Shown: positions 63,834-64,000 of the stretch, piece by piece
How the letters are laid out: each line of letters opens with the position of its first letter
Position numbering within the stretch: position 1 is the stretch's first letter
Program-made: the position numbers and the translations under genes
Assembly (NCBI RefSeq): GCF_013184805.1
Contig: NZ_JAATNG010000001.1
Span: 2,294,001-2,358,000, forward strand
Source: Pseudoruegeria sp. HB172150
GTDB taxonomy: Bacteria; Pseudomonadota; Alphaproteobacteria; Rhodobacterales; Rhodobacteraceae
Direction of reading: 5' to 3'
DNA: 64,000 nt
The notes under the pieces: model-generated
Told to the model about the DNA's origin: nothing
What the model saw: the letters and a program-made list of their open reading frames with translations, nothing else
The model's database searches: none

Positions 63834-64000
63834 GCGGCGGCTTCACCGGCATCGTCGGCGTCGCCGCGACGCGCGCGCGGATGGTTATCGCGTTCATCGT
63901 GCTGTCCATCGCCGCCGGCGCGGTCGCCTATGCCACGCTCCCGAAGGAAGGCGAACCGGATATCGAGATCCCGGCGGTCTTTATCTCTGTCCCCTTCGCC
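63830..64000 (+). CDS. RND efflux transporter permease, N-terminal part only
   Basis: Starts MSGGFTGIVGVAATRARMVI with the ATG overlapping the adaptor stop (ATGA) and continues to the window edge for 57 codons. The first transmembrane helix (MVIAFIVLSIAAGAVAYATLP) and KEGEPDIEIPAVFISVPF match the start of AcrB/HAE-type pumps of this family. The rest is outside the window. Confidence 0.88.
   Translation, partial: MSGGFTGIVGVAATRARMVIAFIVLSIAAGAVAYATLPKEGEPDIEIPAVFISVPFA

Overview
The window comes from a high-GC alphaproteobacterium of the Rhodobacteraceae (roseobacter/Rhodobacter group). The evidence is a complete RcGTA-type gene transfer agent cluster, a TRAP transporter with a TakP-like binding protein, a B12-dependent class II ribonucleotide reductase, the yajC-secD-secF / ccmA-ccmB neighbourhood, and the overall gene content. 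There is no rRNA, CRISPR array, insertion sequence or integrase; this reads as ordinary chromosome with a domesticated phage-like locus.

Layout. 1-14.5 kb (all minus strand): gene transfer agent genes g1 to g15 in canonical order (small and large terminase, portal, prohead protease, capsid, head-tail adaptors, tail, tape measure, baseplate, NlpC/P60 hydrolase, host-specificity protein), followed by a DUF2793 protein cut by the window edge. The promoter region lies at 14.45-14.53 kb and has a terminator-like hairpin in the leader. 14.6-23.9 kb (minus): two tiny proteins, a PhyH-type oxygenase, mltG, fabF, a squalene/phytoene-synthase-like protein, a methyltransferase, citramalate synthase (cimA) and cysS. 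Upstream of cysS is a 14-codon reading frame with three Cys codons that overlaps a terminator-like hairpin. 24-29 kb (plus): two MmcQ/YjbR proteins, an aminotransferase, an isocitrate-lyase/PEP-mutase family enzyme and a PLP-dependent decarboxylase. 29-34.6 kb (minus): an outer-membrane beta-barrel protein and a TRAP transporter with an unusually large permease. 34.9-38.7 kb (plus): ilvBN behind a classical branched-chain attenuator, then a THUMP-type RNA methyltransferase. 38.7-45.1 kb (minus): a lower-GC TrmH/SpoU methyltransferase, a CBS protein, nrdJ with DnaA and NrdR-like sites, and tRNA-Pro. 45.2-51.0 kb: an IMPACT-domain protein, ccmBA, an Mth938-like protein, a TauE/SafE permease and secFD-yajC. 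51.2-54.8 kb (plus): a two-gene membrane/pentapeptide-repeat module, serS and a TspO-related membrane protein. 54.9-61.6 kb (minus): two tandem fatty acid desaturases, an SDR oxidoreductase, der, bamB and a YfgM-like protein. 61.9-64 kb (plus): an RND efflux adaptor with a hugely expanded coiled coil and the start of its pump.

Functional links. Three amino-acid loci (cimA, ilvBN, cysS) carry regulatory RNA or repeat signals. cimA makes citramalate for isoleucine synthesis and ilvBN makes the acetohydroxy acids. Two kinds of dispersed intergenic repeat connect distant parts of the window: a 77-bp element at 25.2 and 37.5 kb, and a hairpin plus 'GGATATTTT..GACCAGAAGA' element at 12.7, 22.1 and 36.85 kb. 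The most promising undescribed item is the cysS leader, a candidate cysteine-sensing attenuator on a possibly leaderless transcript.
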